Origin: Gluconobacter cerinus | Lineage (GTDB): Bacteria > Pseudomonadota > Alphaproteobacteria > Acetobacterales > Acetobacteraceae | Length of the DNA: 64,000 nt | NCBI RefSeq assembly: GCF_002723935.1 | Contig: NZ_BEWM01000002.1 | Coordinates: 62,001 to 126,000 of the forward strand | Reading direction: 5' to 3' | In this document: piece after piece, positions 17,335 to 26,697 of the stretch | How the letters are laid out: the number at the start of each line of letters is the position of its first letter | How positions within the stretch are numbered: the first letter of the stretch is position 1 | The notes under the pieces: model-generated | The model's input: the letters and a program-made list of their open reading frames with translations, nothing else | Database searches by the model: none | What the model was told of the DNA's origin: nothing | Position numbers and translations under genes: made by a program

Positions 17335-18315
17335 TCAGGGTAACGGCCGCTTGTCCGCGATGGGATCAATCTTCGGCTCCGTCAATGGGCCGGAATCCAC
17401 TACAACAACCAGATCTCCTGCGATCGGGGTCGCCTCCCGGTCCTTGGGCAGGAGTGCCGCAAAGCGTGGATCATAGCTGGCCGCCTGTTCGTAAAGCGCA
17501 TCTATTAGACCATAATGATCCATGAAGCGGTTCATCGTCGCTGGAATTCGGATACACCCTTCAGACGCAGAGTGACCAAGTCTCCACTCGAGAAACTGTG
17601 GGTCCGTAGCGTGAATTTCCAGCCGGATCTGCCCGGTTTCATGTTTTGGGAGCCAGCCCTTCATTGCCGTCTGCCATCCCATATCCCAAACACGAGATCC
17701 TTTGGCACCAATCCCGCGGATACCATATTTGTTTTTTGTGCCTTCAGCGCGATAGCCCAAGCGGTCGGCTGAATTTTGGAAAACGCCTGTCGGAGTAATG
17801 TAATAGTATTTCCGGCCTGTTGTTCCTGTTGAAACAGGAGTGCCTCCCAGCGATACCCAAGGTTCGTCTGGTAACGCCAGAACAAAATCAAGATGTTGGA
17901 TACGCTCATTCCGATCCACAACCATAATCAGTTGAGGCCGTGACACAGGCTGATTGGCCTTTGCAACTTCAGCCTGAGCAAGAGAAACAAAAGCCTCCCG
18001 ACGGTCCTGCTTATAAGTCGTAAAACCCTTCACGGTCTTTGCCATCATTTTCACGAGGCGCGCAGCTTCCTTGTGGGCCTCTGCATTGCTGACGACAGGA
18101 AGTGGCGGAATCTGAACCGCAGGAACCACCGGCGTAGCATCTGTCACGGGATTACTGGCGGGCGGAGGAACAGAAACGTCTCCACCTGGTGCACTCGATG
18201 CCGGAGGAGTTGGATCCGCATGTGCGCACGCCGACAACAAAGGACCGCCACCACATAATGCGGTTGTCACGACAAAAAGTCTGGCAGAGCGATACAATGT
18301 GGAAACAGGCCGCAT
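17335..18315 (-). CDS. L,D-transpeptidase (YkuD family) lipoprotein
   Basis: L,D-transpeptidases form 3-3 peptidoglycan cross-links or attach proteins to the wall. The protein has a lipoprotein signal starting MRPVSTLYRSARLFVVTT with the lipidated Cys at residue 30. A Pro-rich linker and a helical segment follow. The YkuD domain is KYYYITPTGVFQ, then EIHATDP, and HSASEGCIRIP with the catalytic Cys254 (H-X-SXGC-[IV]R signature). The start at 18315 is preferred because it gives a normal lipobox; an in-frame TTG at 18348 would add 11 residues. It is monocistronic by position. Confidence 0.88.
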   Translation of the reverse strand: MRPVSTLYRSARLFVVTTALCGGGPLLSACAHADPTPPASSAPGGDVSVPPPASNPVTDATPVVPAVQIPPLPVVSNAEAHKEAARLVKMMAKTVKGFTTYKQDRREAFVSLAQAEVAKANQPVSRPQLIMVVDRNERIQHLDFVLALPDEPWVSLGGTPVSTGTTGRKYYYITPTGVFQNSADRLGYRAEGTKNKYGIRGIGAKGSRVWDMGWQTAMKGWLPKHETGQIRLEIHATDPQFLEWRLGHSASEGCIRIPATMNRFMDHYGLIDALYEQAASYDPRFAALLPKDREATPIAGDLVVVVDSGPLTEPKIDPIADKRPLP

Positions 18316-18425
18316 GGACAGGATTACCCTCGGTTCATAATGGTTCAATGAACGCGGGGGATCGGCAGAACCGTCCAGCGTTCAGCGGGAGACGCGACGC
18401 CTTAACGCGCCATCTCCCCAAAAAG

Positions 18426-19523
18426 TCACAGGTCGAGCAACAGGCGTCTTGGATCTTCAACAAGCTGCTTCACTCTAACAAGAAAACTGACCGCTTCCCG
18501 ACCATCAACAATTCGATGATCGTAGGAAAGTGCGACATACATCATCGGTCTGACAACAATCTGACCATCCCGCACAACGGGTCGATCCTGAATGGCATGC
18601 ATCCCCAGAATACCCGATTGCGGAGTATTCAGAATCGGCGTGGACAGAAGTGAGCCGAAAATGCCTCCGTTCGTTATGGAAAACGTTCCAGAAGAAAGCT
18701 CATCAAGCTTGAGAGACCCAACTCTCGCACGCTTTCCATAATCAGCAATCCGACGCTCCAATTCGGCGAAGCTCATCTGATCGGCTTCATGCAGAACCGG
18801 GACAACAAGCCCCCGTTCCGTGCCAACAGCAATGCCCAGATTGACGAAATCGCGATAGACAATCTCGTCGCCCTCGATCTGAGCATTAAGTGCCGGGTAA
18901 TCCTTCAGCGCTCCAACAACAGCCCGGGCGAAAAATGACATAAAGCCCAACCGGGCACCGTCATGCTTTTTTTCAAACTCATCACGATATTCTGCCCGCA
19001 AGGCTTTTGCCGCTGACATATCGATTTCATTGAACGTCGTGAGAATGGCAGCCGTATTCTGAGCTACTTTTAGATTCCGTGCGATAGTCTGACGAAGGCG
19101 TGACATGGGAACACGACGCTCGCGACCATCATCCTGCCTTTGCGCTGAAGGAATTGGTGCTTTGGCCGGTGCAGCAACGGGTTCCGGCTTCGGAGCAGCA
19201 GCAGGCAAAGGTTCGGGGGCAGGCGTGGAAACAGGCTCAGGCTTTACTGCTTCGACAGGAGCAACGGGAGCGACAGTCGGCGCTTCAGCCGTTTCGTCCA
19301 CTTCTCCCAGAAGCCCCCCTATTTCCACCTCTGTGCCAACCGCGATGCAATTCTCAAGACGCCCGGCGGACGGGGCCGTCACCTCAACGCTGACCTTGTC
19401 TGTCTCAAGTTCGAGAATTGTTTCATCGTGCTGAACATAGTCGCCAGACTGCTTCAGCCACCGCGCGACGATTGCGGTCGTCAGGCTTTCCCCTAGCGCC
19501 GGTACCCGGATTTCGACCGCCAT
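18426..19523 (-). CDS. odhB: Dihydrolipoamide succinyltransferase (E2 of 2-oxoglutarate dehydrogenase)
   Basis: This is the E2 component of the 2-oxoglutarate dehydrogenase complex. The 365-residue protein has one lipoyl domain (about residues 1-78, lipoyl Lys in [11 protein letters not shown]). Next comes a ~50-residue Pro/Ala/Glu linker, and then directly the catalytic domain from [17 protein letters not shown] to the active-site SYDHRIVDG (H-X3-DG). I see no peripheral subunit-binding domain between linker and catalytic domain. The protein is about 40 residues shorter than typical SucB. The ATG at 19523 has AAGGAG five bases upstream; the GTG at 19529 lies within that site and is rejected. 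E1 and E3 genes are not adjacent. Confidence 0.9.
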   Translation of the reverse strand: MAVEIRVPALGESLTTAIVARWLKQSGDYVQHDETILELETDKVSVEVTAPSAGRLENCIAVGTEVEIGGLLGEVDETAEAPTVAPVAPVEAVKPEPVSTPAPEPLPAAAPKPEPVAAPAKAPIPSAQRQDDGRERRVPMSRLRQTIARNLKVAQNTAAILTTFNEIDMSAAKALRAEYRDEFEKKHDGARLGFMSFFARAVVGALKDYPALNAQIEGDEIVYRDFVNLGIAVGTERGLVVPVLHEADQMSFAELERRIADYGKRARVGSLKLDELSSGTFSITNGGIFGSLLSTPILNTPQSGILGMHAIQDRPVVRDGQIVVRPMMYVALSYDHRIVDGREAVSFLVRVKQLVEDPRRLLLDL

Positions 19524-19697
19524 CGTCACTCCTTACTTGCACAAACATCCCGATCAAGGGATGGATCTCTATAAAATTCCCGTTCCGTCGGACATACGAC
19601 AGGATCACAAAAACAGGATAGTGCATCTTGCGGCCAAACGGGAGTCAGGAACTATCCCTATGCCGGGACTTTGAAAAGAAGAGCAAAGGACACCGTC

Positions 19698-20348
19698 ATG
19701 CCCCTTCCCTCGGATTATCCCGAATTTCTTGCATCCGATCATCTTTCTGGAAGGACGCGCGACATTCTCGTCACGCGCCTTGAGGACGACCGGTTACAGG
19801 CGCCACGCGTCCTTTCCCCAAAAGCCTTTGCAGTTCTTGAGGCCATCCTCCCGGTTCTGCTTCCTCAGGAAGATATTCTGGGAAACAGTCCCCTTAATCT
19901 GGCCGTCCGCATAGATACCGCCCTTGCCGGACCACGCGACGGCTGGCGGTTTGCAGAACTTCCTCCAGACGTCACGGCATGGGAGCAGGCATTACTGACT
20001 CTGGATGATCTCGCCCAAGCTCAGCACAGCATGCCGTTCCCGGCGCTTAATGCTTCAGAGATTGGTCAGACGCTCGACGAACTCGCGGAAGGACGCCACG
20101 GCATAAACGCGGCTAACCGCCTGACGCCTGAGCAGATGCAAAAGTGGTCATTCGATCTCCGGGCAGACGCGATTGAATGCTTCCTCGCCGATGCTCGTGT
20201 TCAGGATGCGCTGGGAATTTCCGCCAACCTCAACGGTGGGGATGGTGTGTTCCAAGGGTTTCAGACTGTTGATGCCAATGAGCGGGAATCCTTCGAACCT
20301 TCACCCAAATTCCCTTCAGCCAAACCGAGAGACAAGACCTTTCCATGA
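19698..20348 (+). CDS. Gluconate 2-dehydrogenase subunit 3-like small subunit
   Basis: Small subunits of this family partner with GMC-type flavoprotein dehydrogenases. The 216-residue protein has the family features: a helical N-terminal part with LSPKAFAVLEAILPVLLPQEDI and later LTPEQMQKWSFDLRADAIECFLADARVQDALGIS. No twin-arginine signal peptide is visible, although classical members carry one to export the enzyme. The start at 19698 has AAAGGA upstream; an upstream frame to 19671 adds RR but no hydrophobic core. The stop overlaps the next start (ATGA at 20345), so both subunits are co-translated. Confidence 0.72.
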   Translation: MPLPSDYPEFLASDHLSGRTRDILVTRLEDDRLQAPRVLSPKAFAVLEAILPVLLPQEDILGNSPLNLAVRIDTALAGPRDGWRFAELPPDVTAWEQALLTLDDLAQAQHSMPFPALNASEIGQTLDELAEGRHGINAANRLTPEQMQKWSFDLRADAIECFLADARVQDALGISANLNGGDGVFQGFQTVDANERESFEPSPKFPSAKPRDKTFP

Positions 20349-21874
20349 AGACCTATGCCGAAACAGAGATTCTGGACGTCATTGTCATCGGGAGTGGCGC
20401 AGGTGGCGCTCCTCTTGCCGCTCGTCTGGCCCAGGCCGGAAAAAGTGTCCTGGTCCTAGAAGCGGGCCCGAGCTTTTCACCCTCCCGTTATACATCTGAC
20501 GAGATCGAGGCGCGCGAAATCTACTGGCTGCATGAACGTCTGTCTGGTGGCCGCAATCCTCAACCTTTCGGTGGAAATAATAGTGGCACTGGCGTGGGCG
20601 GCTCCCTGCTGCATTATGGTGCTTTTCTACCCCGCCCTCATGCTGGCGATTTTCGGCTTCATACTGAAACCGGCCGCAGTGTGGATTGGCCCTTTTCTTA
20701 TGAAGAACTCCTCCCCTACATAGAAGAGGTTGAAGCCTTCATTGGTGTCTCGGGTCCATCCAACTATCCATGGGATCCTACCCGGCGTTATGCCTACGCC
20801 CCTCCACCAGCCAATCCGGCTGCGATGAAGATGCGGGAAGCTTGCGACGCCGTTGGTATTCGTCATGCTGATGGACCAACGGCTCTCATTACGCGCGATT
20901 TCAACCAGCCTCATTTTGGAACTCGTAAAGCGTGTGCAAATTGCGGCGCATGTCATCAGGGCTGCCGCAACGGGGCCAAGTCGGGCGCAGACAATACGTG
21001 GCTTCCCCTTGCTGTCGCGCATGGTGCTGAAATTCGCTCTGGATGCCACGTCCATACAATCGAGACGAACCAGGCTGGGCGCGTCACCGGCGTCGTCTAT
21101 ACCCGAAACGGTGAAAACGTCCGCCAACGCTGTGAGCGCCTTGTTCTGTCTGCTGGTGCTGTCGAAACGGCAAGACTGCTGCTTCACAACGAACTGGCAA
21201 ACAGCTCCGGACAGGTCGGTGAAAACTACATGACCCATATCTCGACGCAGATCTGGGGAGAAATTGATGAGGAAGTACGCCCAAACCGGGGTTATCCGTC
21301 CCTCACAATCACAGAAGACATGATGCGCCCCAAAGATGCTGATTTTGCGGGGGGCTATCTGATCCAGTCTCTCGGAATGATGCCGATCACCTGGGCCTCC
21401 AACATTGCACGCGGGTCAAAGCGTCGTGGAGCAGATCTCGTAAGAACATTAGCCGGGTACAACCGCAGTATCGGCATGGGGATCCATGGTGACTGCATGC
21501 CCAGCCCCGAAAACCGGGTCGTTCTGTCAGATGAAAAAGATGCTCTAGGTCTGCCAAAGCCACTCATTACCCACAGCTACGGCCCGAACGAACTGGCAAT
21601 GCACGCTCATGCATCGCGTCTGTTAACGCGCATGTGGGAAGCCATCGGAGCCAAGGATCTACGTCTTCTTGATCGGGCAGCCCATATGATGGGAACGGCA
21701 CGGATGGGGACGGAGTCCGGCTCTGCTGTCGTCACCCCATACGGCCAGAGTTTTGATATCGACAACCTCTGGATCAGTGATCATTCAACCTTTCCCAGTG
21801 CCACGGCAGCCAATCCGGCCCTGACCATTATGGCCCTGTCCTTGCGCACCGCAGATGCCATGCTGAAAAACTGA
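20345..21874 (+). CDS. GMC-family FAD-dependent oxidoreductase, large subunit
   Basis: A glucose-methanol-choline oxidoreductase. The 509-residue protein has the FAD-binding VIVIGSGAGGAPLAARLAQAG and the GGNNSGTGVGGS segment. Its Cys-rich ACANCGACHQGCRNGAK segment resembles the [3Fe-4S]-type cluster region of the gluconate/2-keto-gluconate/sorbose dehydrogenase group. The C-terminal GMC motif is DHSTFPSATAANPALTIMAL. It likely oxidises a sugar, polyol or sugar acid. No cytochrome c subunit gene follows, and neither subunit has an export signal. Its electron acceptor and cell location are therefore unclear. The substrate cannot be named. Confidence 0.88.
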   Translation: MKTYAETEILDVIVIGSGAGGAPLAARLAQAGKSVLVLEAGPSFSPSRYTSDEIEAREIYWLHERLSGGRNPQPFGGNNSGTGVGGSLLHYGAFLPRPHAGDFRLHTETGRSVDWPFSYEELLPYIEEVEAFIGVSGPSNYPWDPTRRYAYAPPPANPAAMKMREACDAVGIRHADGPTALITRDFNQPHFGTRKACANCGACHQGCRNGAKSGADNTWLPLAVAHGAEIRSGCHVHTIETNQAGRVTGVVYTRNGENVRQRCERLVLSAGAVETARLLLHNELANSSGQVGENYMTHISTQIWGEIDEEVRPNRGYPSLTITEDMMRPKDADFAGGYLIQSLGMMPITWASNIARGSKRRGADLVRTLAGYNRSIGMGIHGDCMPSPENRVVLSDEKDALGLPKPLITHSYGPNELAMHAHASRLLTRMWEAIGAKDLRLLDRAAHMMGTARMGTESGSAVVTPYGQSFDIDNLWISDHSTFPSATAANPALTIMALSLRTADAMLKN

Positions 21875-21909
21875 TTTATATCAAAGTGCCACCCCGGAAC
21901 GCACGAGGC

Positions 21910-21939
21910 TTGACACCCCTTTGTGCGCTCCGGTAATTC
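21910..21939 (+). promoter_or_regulatory. Candidate sigma-70 promoter of rho
   Basis: TTGACA (21910-21915), an 18-bp spacer, and TAATTC (21934-21939) lie 190 bp upstream of the rho start. The long leader would fit rho autoregulation by premature termination, known in other bacteria; no other good -35/-10 pair is seen in this gap. Confidence 0.5.
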
Positions 21940-22128
21940 GAGCGTGACTTCTTGGTGGCTATCAGCTGCCCGGTCTCCTTTCCTAACCGGATGATGCCCG
22001 TTTGCGATGCCCGGCCCTTCATGGGTGCCAGACATCCCGAACCACTGCTTCCGATCCAGTTCTTGCATCAGGCAGGCACATCCTCCCCCATTAAGGTCTG
22101 CCCAAAGGGCACATAAGGCGCGTCTTTC

Positions 22129-23430
22129 ATGCATCTCGCCGAACTCAAGAAAAAATCTCCGGCCGATCTGCTGGCTTATGCAGAGGAACTGGAGATCGAG
22201 AACGTCTCGTCCATGCGCAAGCAGGACATCATGTTTGCCATCCTCAAGACCCTTGCCGAGCGCGATCAGGCGATCTACGGCGAAGGAACGCTGGAAATCC
22301 TGCCAGACGGTTTTGGATTCCTGCGCAGCCCGGAAGCAAATTACCTTCCTGGCCCTGACGACATCTATATTTCCCCAACTCAGGTTCGTCGCTTCGGCCT
22401 CCGCCCTGGCGATACCGTCGAAGGTCAGATCCGTGCGCCTCGCGACGGAGAGCGTTACTTCGCTCTGCTGAAGGTCAACACCATCAACTTCGAAGACCCG
22501 GACGTTGTCCGGACTCGTATCAACTTTGACAATCTGACGCCGCTCTACCCTGAGCGCCGCCTGAAGATGGAAGTTGAGCAGTCCGAGCCAGCCGCCAGCG
22601 AGTCTTCTCCGCGTAGCAAGGGCAAAAAGGACCAGCGCGACTACACCCCGCGTGTAATCGATCTGGTGACGCCAATCGGCATGGGCCAGCGCGCCCTGAT
22701 CGTTGCTCCGCCCCGTACGGGTAAGACCGTGATGCTCCAGAGCATCGCTGCGTCCATTTCGGCTAACCACCCTGAAGTCTTCCTGATCGTTCTTCTGATT
22801 GATGAGCGTCCGGAAGAAGTGACGGACATGGCGCGCTCGGTGCGTGGTGAAGTCGTGTCTTCCACCTTCGACGAACCGGCAACACGCCACGTTCAGGTGA
22901 CGGAAATGGTTCTCGAAAAGGCCAAGCGCCTTGTCGAGCACAAGCGCGACGTGGTCATCCTGCTGGATTCCATTACGCGTCTTGCCCGCGCCTACAACAC
23001 CGTCGTTCCTTCATCGGGTAAGGTGCTGACAGGTGGTGTGGACGCAAACGCCCTGCAGCGCCCCAAGCGCTTCTTCGGTGCGGCCCGTAACATTGAAGAA
23101 GGTGGATCACTCACCATCATCGCAACAGCCCTGATCGATACGGGCTCGCGCATGGACGAAGTGATCTTCGAAGAGTTCAAGGGCACTGGTAACGCCGAAC
23201 TCATCCTGGATCGCAAGCTTGCAGACAAGCGTACCTTCCCGGCCATCGACATCACCAAGTCTGGCACACGTAAGGAAGAGCTTCTTGTTGAGCGCGGTGA
23301 GCTTTCCAAGATGTGGGTCCTGCGTCGCATCCTTGCTCCGATGGGCACGATGGATGCCATGGACTTCCTGCTGGACAAGCTCAAGTACAGCAAGTCCAAT
23401 CAGGACTTCTTCGATGCGATGAACAACTGA
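22129..23430 (+). CDS. rho: Transcription termination factor Rho
   Basis: Rho is a hexameric RNA helicase that ends transcription of untranslated RNA. The 433-residue protein has the N-terminal helix bundle and the RNA-binding cold-shock-like domain ([21 protein letters not shown]). The ATPase domain has the Walker A motif APPRTGKT, Walker [17 protein letters not shown], and the secondary RNA-binding Q- and R-loops near [20 protein letters not shown]. The whole length matches alphaproteobacterial Rho. A 250-bp leader with a candidate promoter precedes it, and a strong terminator follows. Confidence 0.98.
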   Translation: MHLAELKKKSPADLLAYAEELEIENVSSMRKQDIMFAILKTLAERDQAIYGEGTLEILPDGFGFLRSPEANYLPGPDDIYISPTQVRRFGLRPGDTVEGQIRAPRDGERYFALLKVNTINFEDPDVVRTRINFDNLTPLYPERRLKMEVEQSEPAASESSPRSKGKKDQRDYTPRVIDLVTPIGMGQRALIVAPPRTGKTVMLQSIAASISANHPEVFLIVLLIDERPEEVTDMARSVRGEVVSSTFDEPATRHVQVTEMVLEKAKRLVEHKRDVVILLDSITRLARAYNTVVPSSGKVLTGGVDANALQRPKRFFGAARNIEEGGSLTIIATALIDTGSRMDEVIFEEFKGTGNAELILDRKLADKRTFPAIDITKSGTRKEELLVERGELSKMWVLRRILAPMGTMDAMDFLLDKLKYSKSNQDFFDAMNN

Positions 23431-23448
23431 TCCTGTTGTTTACGTCAC

Positions 23449-23478
23449 AAAAAAGGGGAGCCATGGCTCCCCTTTTTT
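23449..23478. terminator. Bidirectional rho-independent terminator between rho and the methyltransferase gene
   Basis: GGGGAGCCATGGCTCCCC (23455-23472) is a perfect 18-bp palindrome flanked by A6 and T6, so it can end transcription of both convergent genes. Confidence 0.93.
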
Positions 23479-23489
23479 ATTGGGCTTTC

Positions 23490-23975
23490 TCACTCACCCT
23501 TTTCGAGATTGAGGAGAATTCTCTTGTCTACAACACCATTCAGGCCCGAATAACCTCCTAGACCCTTCGTTCCCACAACACGATGACACGGGATCAGAAC
23601 AGGGATCGGATTCGCGCCCATTGCTCCCCCTATGGACCGGGCTGATCCACCCGCCTGAGCCGCAATCTGGGCGTATGTCCGGGTCTCTCCGTAGGGGATT
23701 TCAAGGATTGCCTGCCAGACCTTCTGGCGATACGGCGTGCCATATGGAGAAAATGGCAGACTGGAAAAATCTACCTTTTCGCCATCGAAATACTGTTCGA
23801 GCAGATCCCGAACTTTTACGAGGAGCGGAGTTTCCTCCTGATCGCGTCCCCATCCCCAGTCGAGAGCGACAATACGCCCTTCGTCTTCACTGATGGTGAG
23901 GGCTCCAAGAGGAGAATAACAGGATAGCTGTGGCATACAGCTAGGCTGCCTGATGCCTTGGAAAGCGTCAATCAT
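23490..23975 (-). CDS. ogt: Methylated-DNA-[protein]-cysteine S-methyltransferase
   Basis: This suicide enzyme moves a methyl group from O6-methylguanine to its own Cys. The 161-residue protein has the active-site PCHRVVG (Cys acceptor) in the segment ANPIPVLIPCHRVVGTKGLG. It also has the DNA-binding YRQKVWQAILEIPYGETRTYAQIAAQAG. The start at 23975 has AGGGA just upstream; ATG 23936 is an alternative. It faces rho, with a shared terminator. Family is certain; the exact name (ogt or ada-type) is from domain layout alone. Confidence 0.92.
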   Translation of the reverse strand: MIDAFQGIRQPSCMPQLSCYSPLGALTISEDEGRIVALDWGWGRDQEETPLLVKVRDLLEQYFDGEKVDFSSLPFSPYGTPYRQKVWQAILEIPYGETRTYAQIAAQAGGSARSIGGAMGANPIPVLIPCHRVVGTKGLGGYSGLNGVVDKRILLNLEKGE

Positions 23976-24398
23976 GCTTCCCTAAAAGAGTCCCGATCAA
24001 AAAAACGTATGCATGCTCTGCATATTCCGGGAAGCCGATATTCTCAAATAACATATGGAACTATTTTCGTATTCTTTCCTGAAATACTCTGCAATCTGTT
24101 GGGAAATAGCCATTCGTGTGTCAAAACTGCGACAGGATCGCTCAGATACAGGTCATTAGTTTTTGAGAACAATTCTCATCTAGTTGTTTTTCGATTTTTG
24201 TCAGCATAACGCTCACGGAAACGTCAGAAGCTCAGTTTTCTATAAACAATAAGATAAGGAGTAGTAAGTTCTCGTGATGCTGGTTTTCCAGGCAACTTCA
24301 AAAACTGATGATTCCTTACCTGTAAGGCATCCATCAGGACTTGAGCGGTCCGGAATATCAGCAGTAAGAACAGTCTTTGCAAAAAGGACAGTCGGATC
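23976..24398. other. 423-bp gap upstream of adhA, with a Fur-like inverted repeat
   Basis: This AT-richer segment lies between the methyltransferase and adhA. It should contain the adhA promoter and leader. One recognisable element is an inverted repeat, TGAGAA CAA TTCTCA, at 24164-24178. A second AAGGAG lies at 24256, and a 46-codon frame at 24277-24417 overlaps the start of adhA but lacks a well-placed Shine-Dalgarno. No convincing gene is seen here, and no -10/-35 pair stands out. Confidence 0.5.
24164..24178. promoter_or_regulatory. 15-bp inverted repeat, possible regulator site upstream of adhA
   Basis: TGAGAA CAA TTCTCA is a perfect 6-bp inverted repeat with a 3-nt centre. Its spacing and shape resemble Fur-type operators but the match is partial, and it lies 220 bp from the adhA start. 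A role is possible only. Confidence 0.3.
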
Positions 24399-26663
24399 AT
24401 GGTTTCTGGTCTACTGACGCCGATCAACGTTACGAAGAAGCGCCTTCTGGGCTGCGCGGCCGCACTGGCATTCTGCGCAGCTTCCCCTCTTGCCCTCGCT
24501 GAGGACACCGGTACCGCCATCACCAACGCCGACCAGCATCCAGGAGACTGGATGAGCTATGGTCGGACCTACTCCGAGCAGCGCTATAGCCCCCTGGACC
24601 AGATCACCAAGGACAATGCCGGCAATCTGAAGCTGGCATGGCACTATGACCTGGATACCAACCGTGGGCAGGAAGGTACGCCGCTGATCATCGATGGCGT
24701 CATGTATGCCACGACCAACTGGAGCAAGATGAAAGCTCTGGATGCAGCAACAGGCAAGCTGCTCTGGTCCTATGATCCAAAAGTTCCCGGCAACATTGCT
24801 GACCGTGGCTGCTGCGATACGGTCAACCGTGGCGCGGCTTACTGGAACGGCAAGGTCTATTTTGGCACGTTCGACGGTCGTCTGATCGCTCTGGACGCCA
24901 AGACTGGCAAGCTGGTCTGGAGCGTTTATACCGTTCCCAAGGAAGCACAGCTCGGTCATCAGCGCTCTTACACGCTTGATGGCGCGCCGCGTATTGCCAA
25001 GGGCAAGGTCATCGTCGGTAACGGTGGCGCAGAATTTGGCGCCCGTGGCTTCGTGACAGCGTATGATGCTGAAACGGGTAAGGTGGACTGGCGCTTCTTC
25101 ACTGTTCCAAACCCCGACAACAAGCCGGACGGCGCAGCTTCTGACGATGTGCTGATGTCCAAGGCTTACCCGACATGGGGCAAGGGCGGCGCATGGAAGC
25201 AGCAGGGCGGCGGCGGTACCGTCTGGGATTCGCTGATCTATGACCCGGTCACAGATCTCGTTTACCTGGGCGTCGGTAACGGCTCACCATGGAACTACAA
25301 GTTCCGGTCTGAAGGAAAAGGAAACAACCTCTTCCTCGGCAGCATCGTGGCCATCAATCCTGATACCGGCAAATACGTCTGGCATTTCCAGGAAACGCCG
25401 ATGGACCAGTGGGATTACACCTCGGTTCAGCAGATCATGGCGCTCGACATGCCGATCAATGGCGAAATGCGCCATGTGCTCGTTCATGCGCCAAAGAACG
25501 GCTTTTTCTATATCCTCGATGCCAAGACCGGTAAGTTCATTTCCGGCAAGCCTTACACCTACGAGAACTGGGCCAATGGTCTGGACCCTGTAACGGGCCG
25601 TCCGAACTATAACCCCGACGCTCTGTGGACGCTGAACGGCAAGCCCTGGTACGGCATTCCGGGCGATCTGGGTGGCCATAACTTTGCTGCCATGGCTTAC
25701 AGCCCGCAGACGAAGCTGGTTTACATCCCGGCTCAGCAGGTTCCGTTCGTCTATGACCCGCAGAAGGGTGGCTTCAAGGCTCACCACGATAGCTGGAACC
25801 TTGGTCTGGACATGAACAAGATCGGCCTGCTGGATGACAACGATCCGCAGCACAAGGCTGACAAAGCCCAGTTCCTGAAAGATCTGAAGGGCTGGATCGT
25901 GGCCTGGGATCCGCAGAAGCAGCAGGCAGCGTTCACGGTTGACCACAAGGGTCCGTGGAATGGTGGCCTTCTCGCCACAGCTGGCGGCGTTCTGTTCCAG
26001 GGTCTCGCGACCGGTGAATTCCATGCTTACGACGCTACGACAGGCAAGGATCTGTTCAAGTTCCCAGCCCAGAGCGCCATCATTGCTCCTCCGGTGACCT
26101 ACACGGCTCACGGCAAGCAGTATGTTGCAGTTGAAGTGGGTTGGGGCGGTATCTATCCGTTCTTCCTCGGTGGCGTAGCTCGCACCTCCGGCTGGACCGT
26201 CAACCACTCACGGATCATCGCCTTCGCTCTTGATGGCAACGACAAGCTGCCTGCCAAGAACGAGCTTGGATTTGTTCCGGTGAAGCCGCCTGAGAAGTGG
26301 GATGAAGCCAAGACCAAGGACGGCTACTTCCAGTTCCAGACCTATTGCGCAGCCTGCCACGGCGACAACAGCATCTCTGGCGGCGTTCTGCCTGACCTGC
26401 GTTGGTCCGGTGCGATCCGCGGGCCTGAGAAGTTCTACAAGCTCGTCGGCAAGGGTGCTCTGACGGCCTACGGTATGGATCGTTTCGACACGTCCATGTC
26501 TCCGGCTGAAATCGAAGACATCCGCAACTTCATCGTAAAGCGCGCCAACGAGTCCTACGCAGACGAAGTCAAGGCCCGAGAGAATGAGGCAGGCGTCCCG
26601 AACGGCGAATTCCTCAACGTCCCTCAGGGTCCGGTTGCGCCTGCAACGCCGGACCATCCGTGA
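24399..26663 (+). CDS. adhA: PQQ-dependent membrane alcohol dehydrogenase, subunit I (quinohaemoprotein)
   Basis: AdhA oxidises ethanol and other alcohols in the periplasm and passes electrons via haem c to AdhB and ubiquinone. The 754-residue protein has a signal peptide (about residues 1-35, ending LALA). An eight-bladed PQQ propeller follows, with the adjacent Cys138-Cys139 in RGCCDTVNRG that contacts PQQ, and repeated W-motifs such as GTLVWSVY-type strands. A C-terminal cytochrome c domain has CAACH at residues 650-654. Length and motifs match acetic acid bacterial AdhA. AAGGA lies 11 bases upstream of the ATG. adhB follows after 34 bp, so they form one transcription unit. Confidence 0.97.
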   Translation: MVSGLLTPINVTKKRLLGCAAALAFCAASPLALAEDTGTAITNADQHPGDWMSYGRTYSEQRYSPLDQITKDNAGNLKLAWHYDLDTNRGQEGTPLIIDGVMYATTNWSKMKALDAATGKLLWSYDPKVPGNIADRGCCDTVNRGAAYWNGKVYFGTFDGRLIALDAKTGKLVWSVYTVPKEAQLGHQRSYTLDGAPRIAKGKVIVGNGGAEFGARGFVTAYDAETGKVDWRFFTVPNPDNKPDGAASDDVLMSKAYPTWGKGGAWKQQGGGGTVWDSLIYDPVTDLVYLGVGNGSPWNYKFRSEGKGNNLFLGSIVAINPDTGKYVWHFQETPMDQWDYTSVQQIMALDMPINGEMRHVLVHAPKNGFFYILDAKTGKFISGKPYTYENWANGLDPVTGRPNYNPDALWTLNGKPWYGIPGDLGGHNFAAMAYSPQTKLVYIPAQQVPFVYDPQKGGFKAHHDSWNLGLDMNKIGLLDDNDPQHKADKAQFLKDLKGWIVAWDPQKQQAAFTVDHKGPWNGGLLATAGGVLFQGLATGEFHAYDATTGKDLFKFPAQSAIIAPPVTYTAHGKQYVAVEVGWGGIYPFFLGGVARTSGWTVNHSRIIAFALDGNDKLPAKNELGFVPVKPPEKWDEAKTKDGYFQFQTYCAACHGDNSISGGVLPDLRWSGAIRGPEKFYKLVGKGALTAYGMDRFDTSMSPAEIEDIRNFIVKRANESYADEVKARENEAGVPNGEFLNVPQGPVAPATPDHP

Positions 26664-26697
26664 CGGGAAACCGTCACGCTGAAAGGAATGACGTGAC

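Noticed and set aside
22950-23430. Frames opposite and beside the end of rho
   Set aside because: All overlap the rho coding sequence and have no recognisable features.
24277-24417. A 46-codon frame overlapping the adhA start, which could be a leader peptide
   Set aside because: No Shine-Dalgarno at a suitable distance (AAGGAG at 24256 is too far), no recognised sequence, and only 19 bp overlap with adhA.
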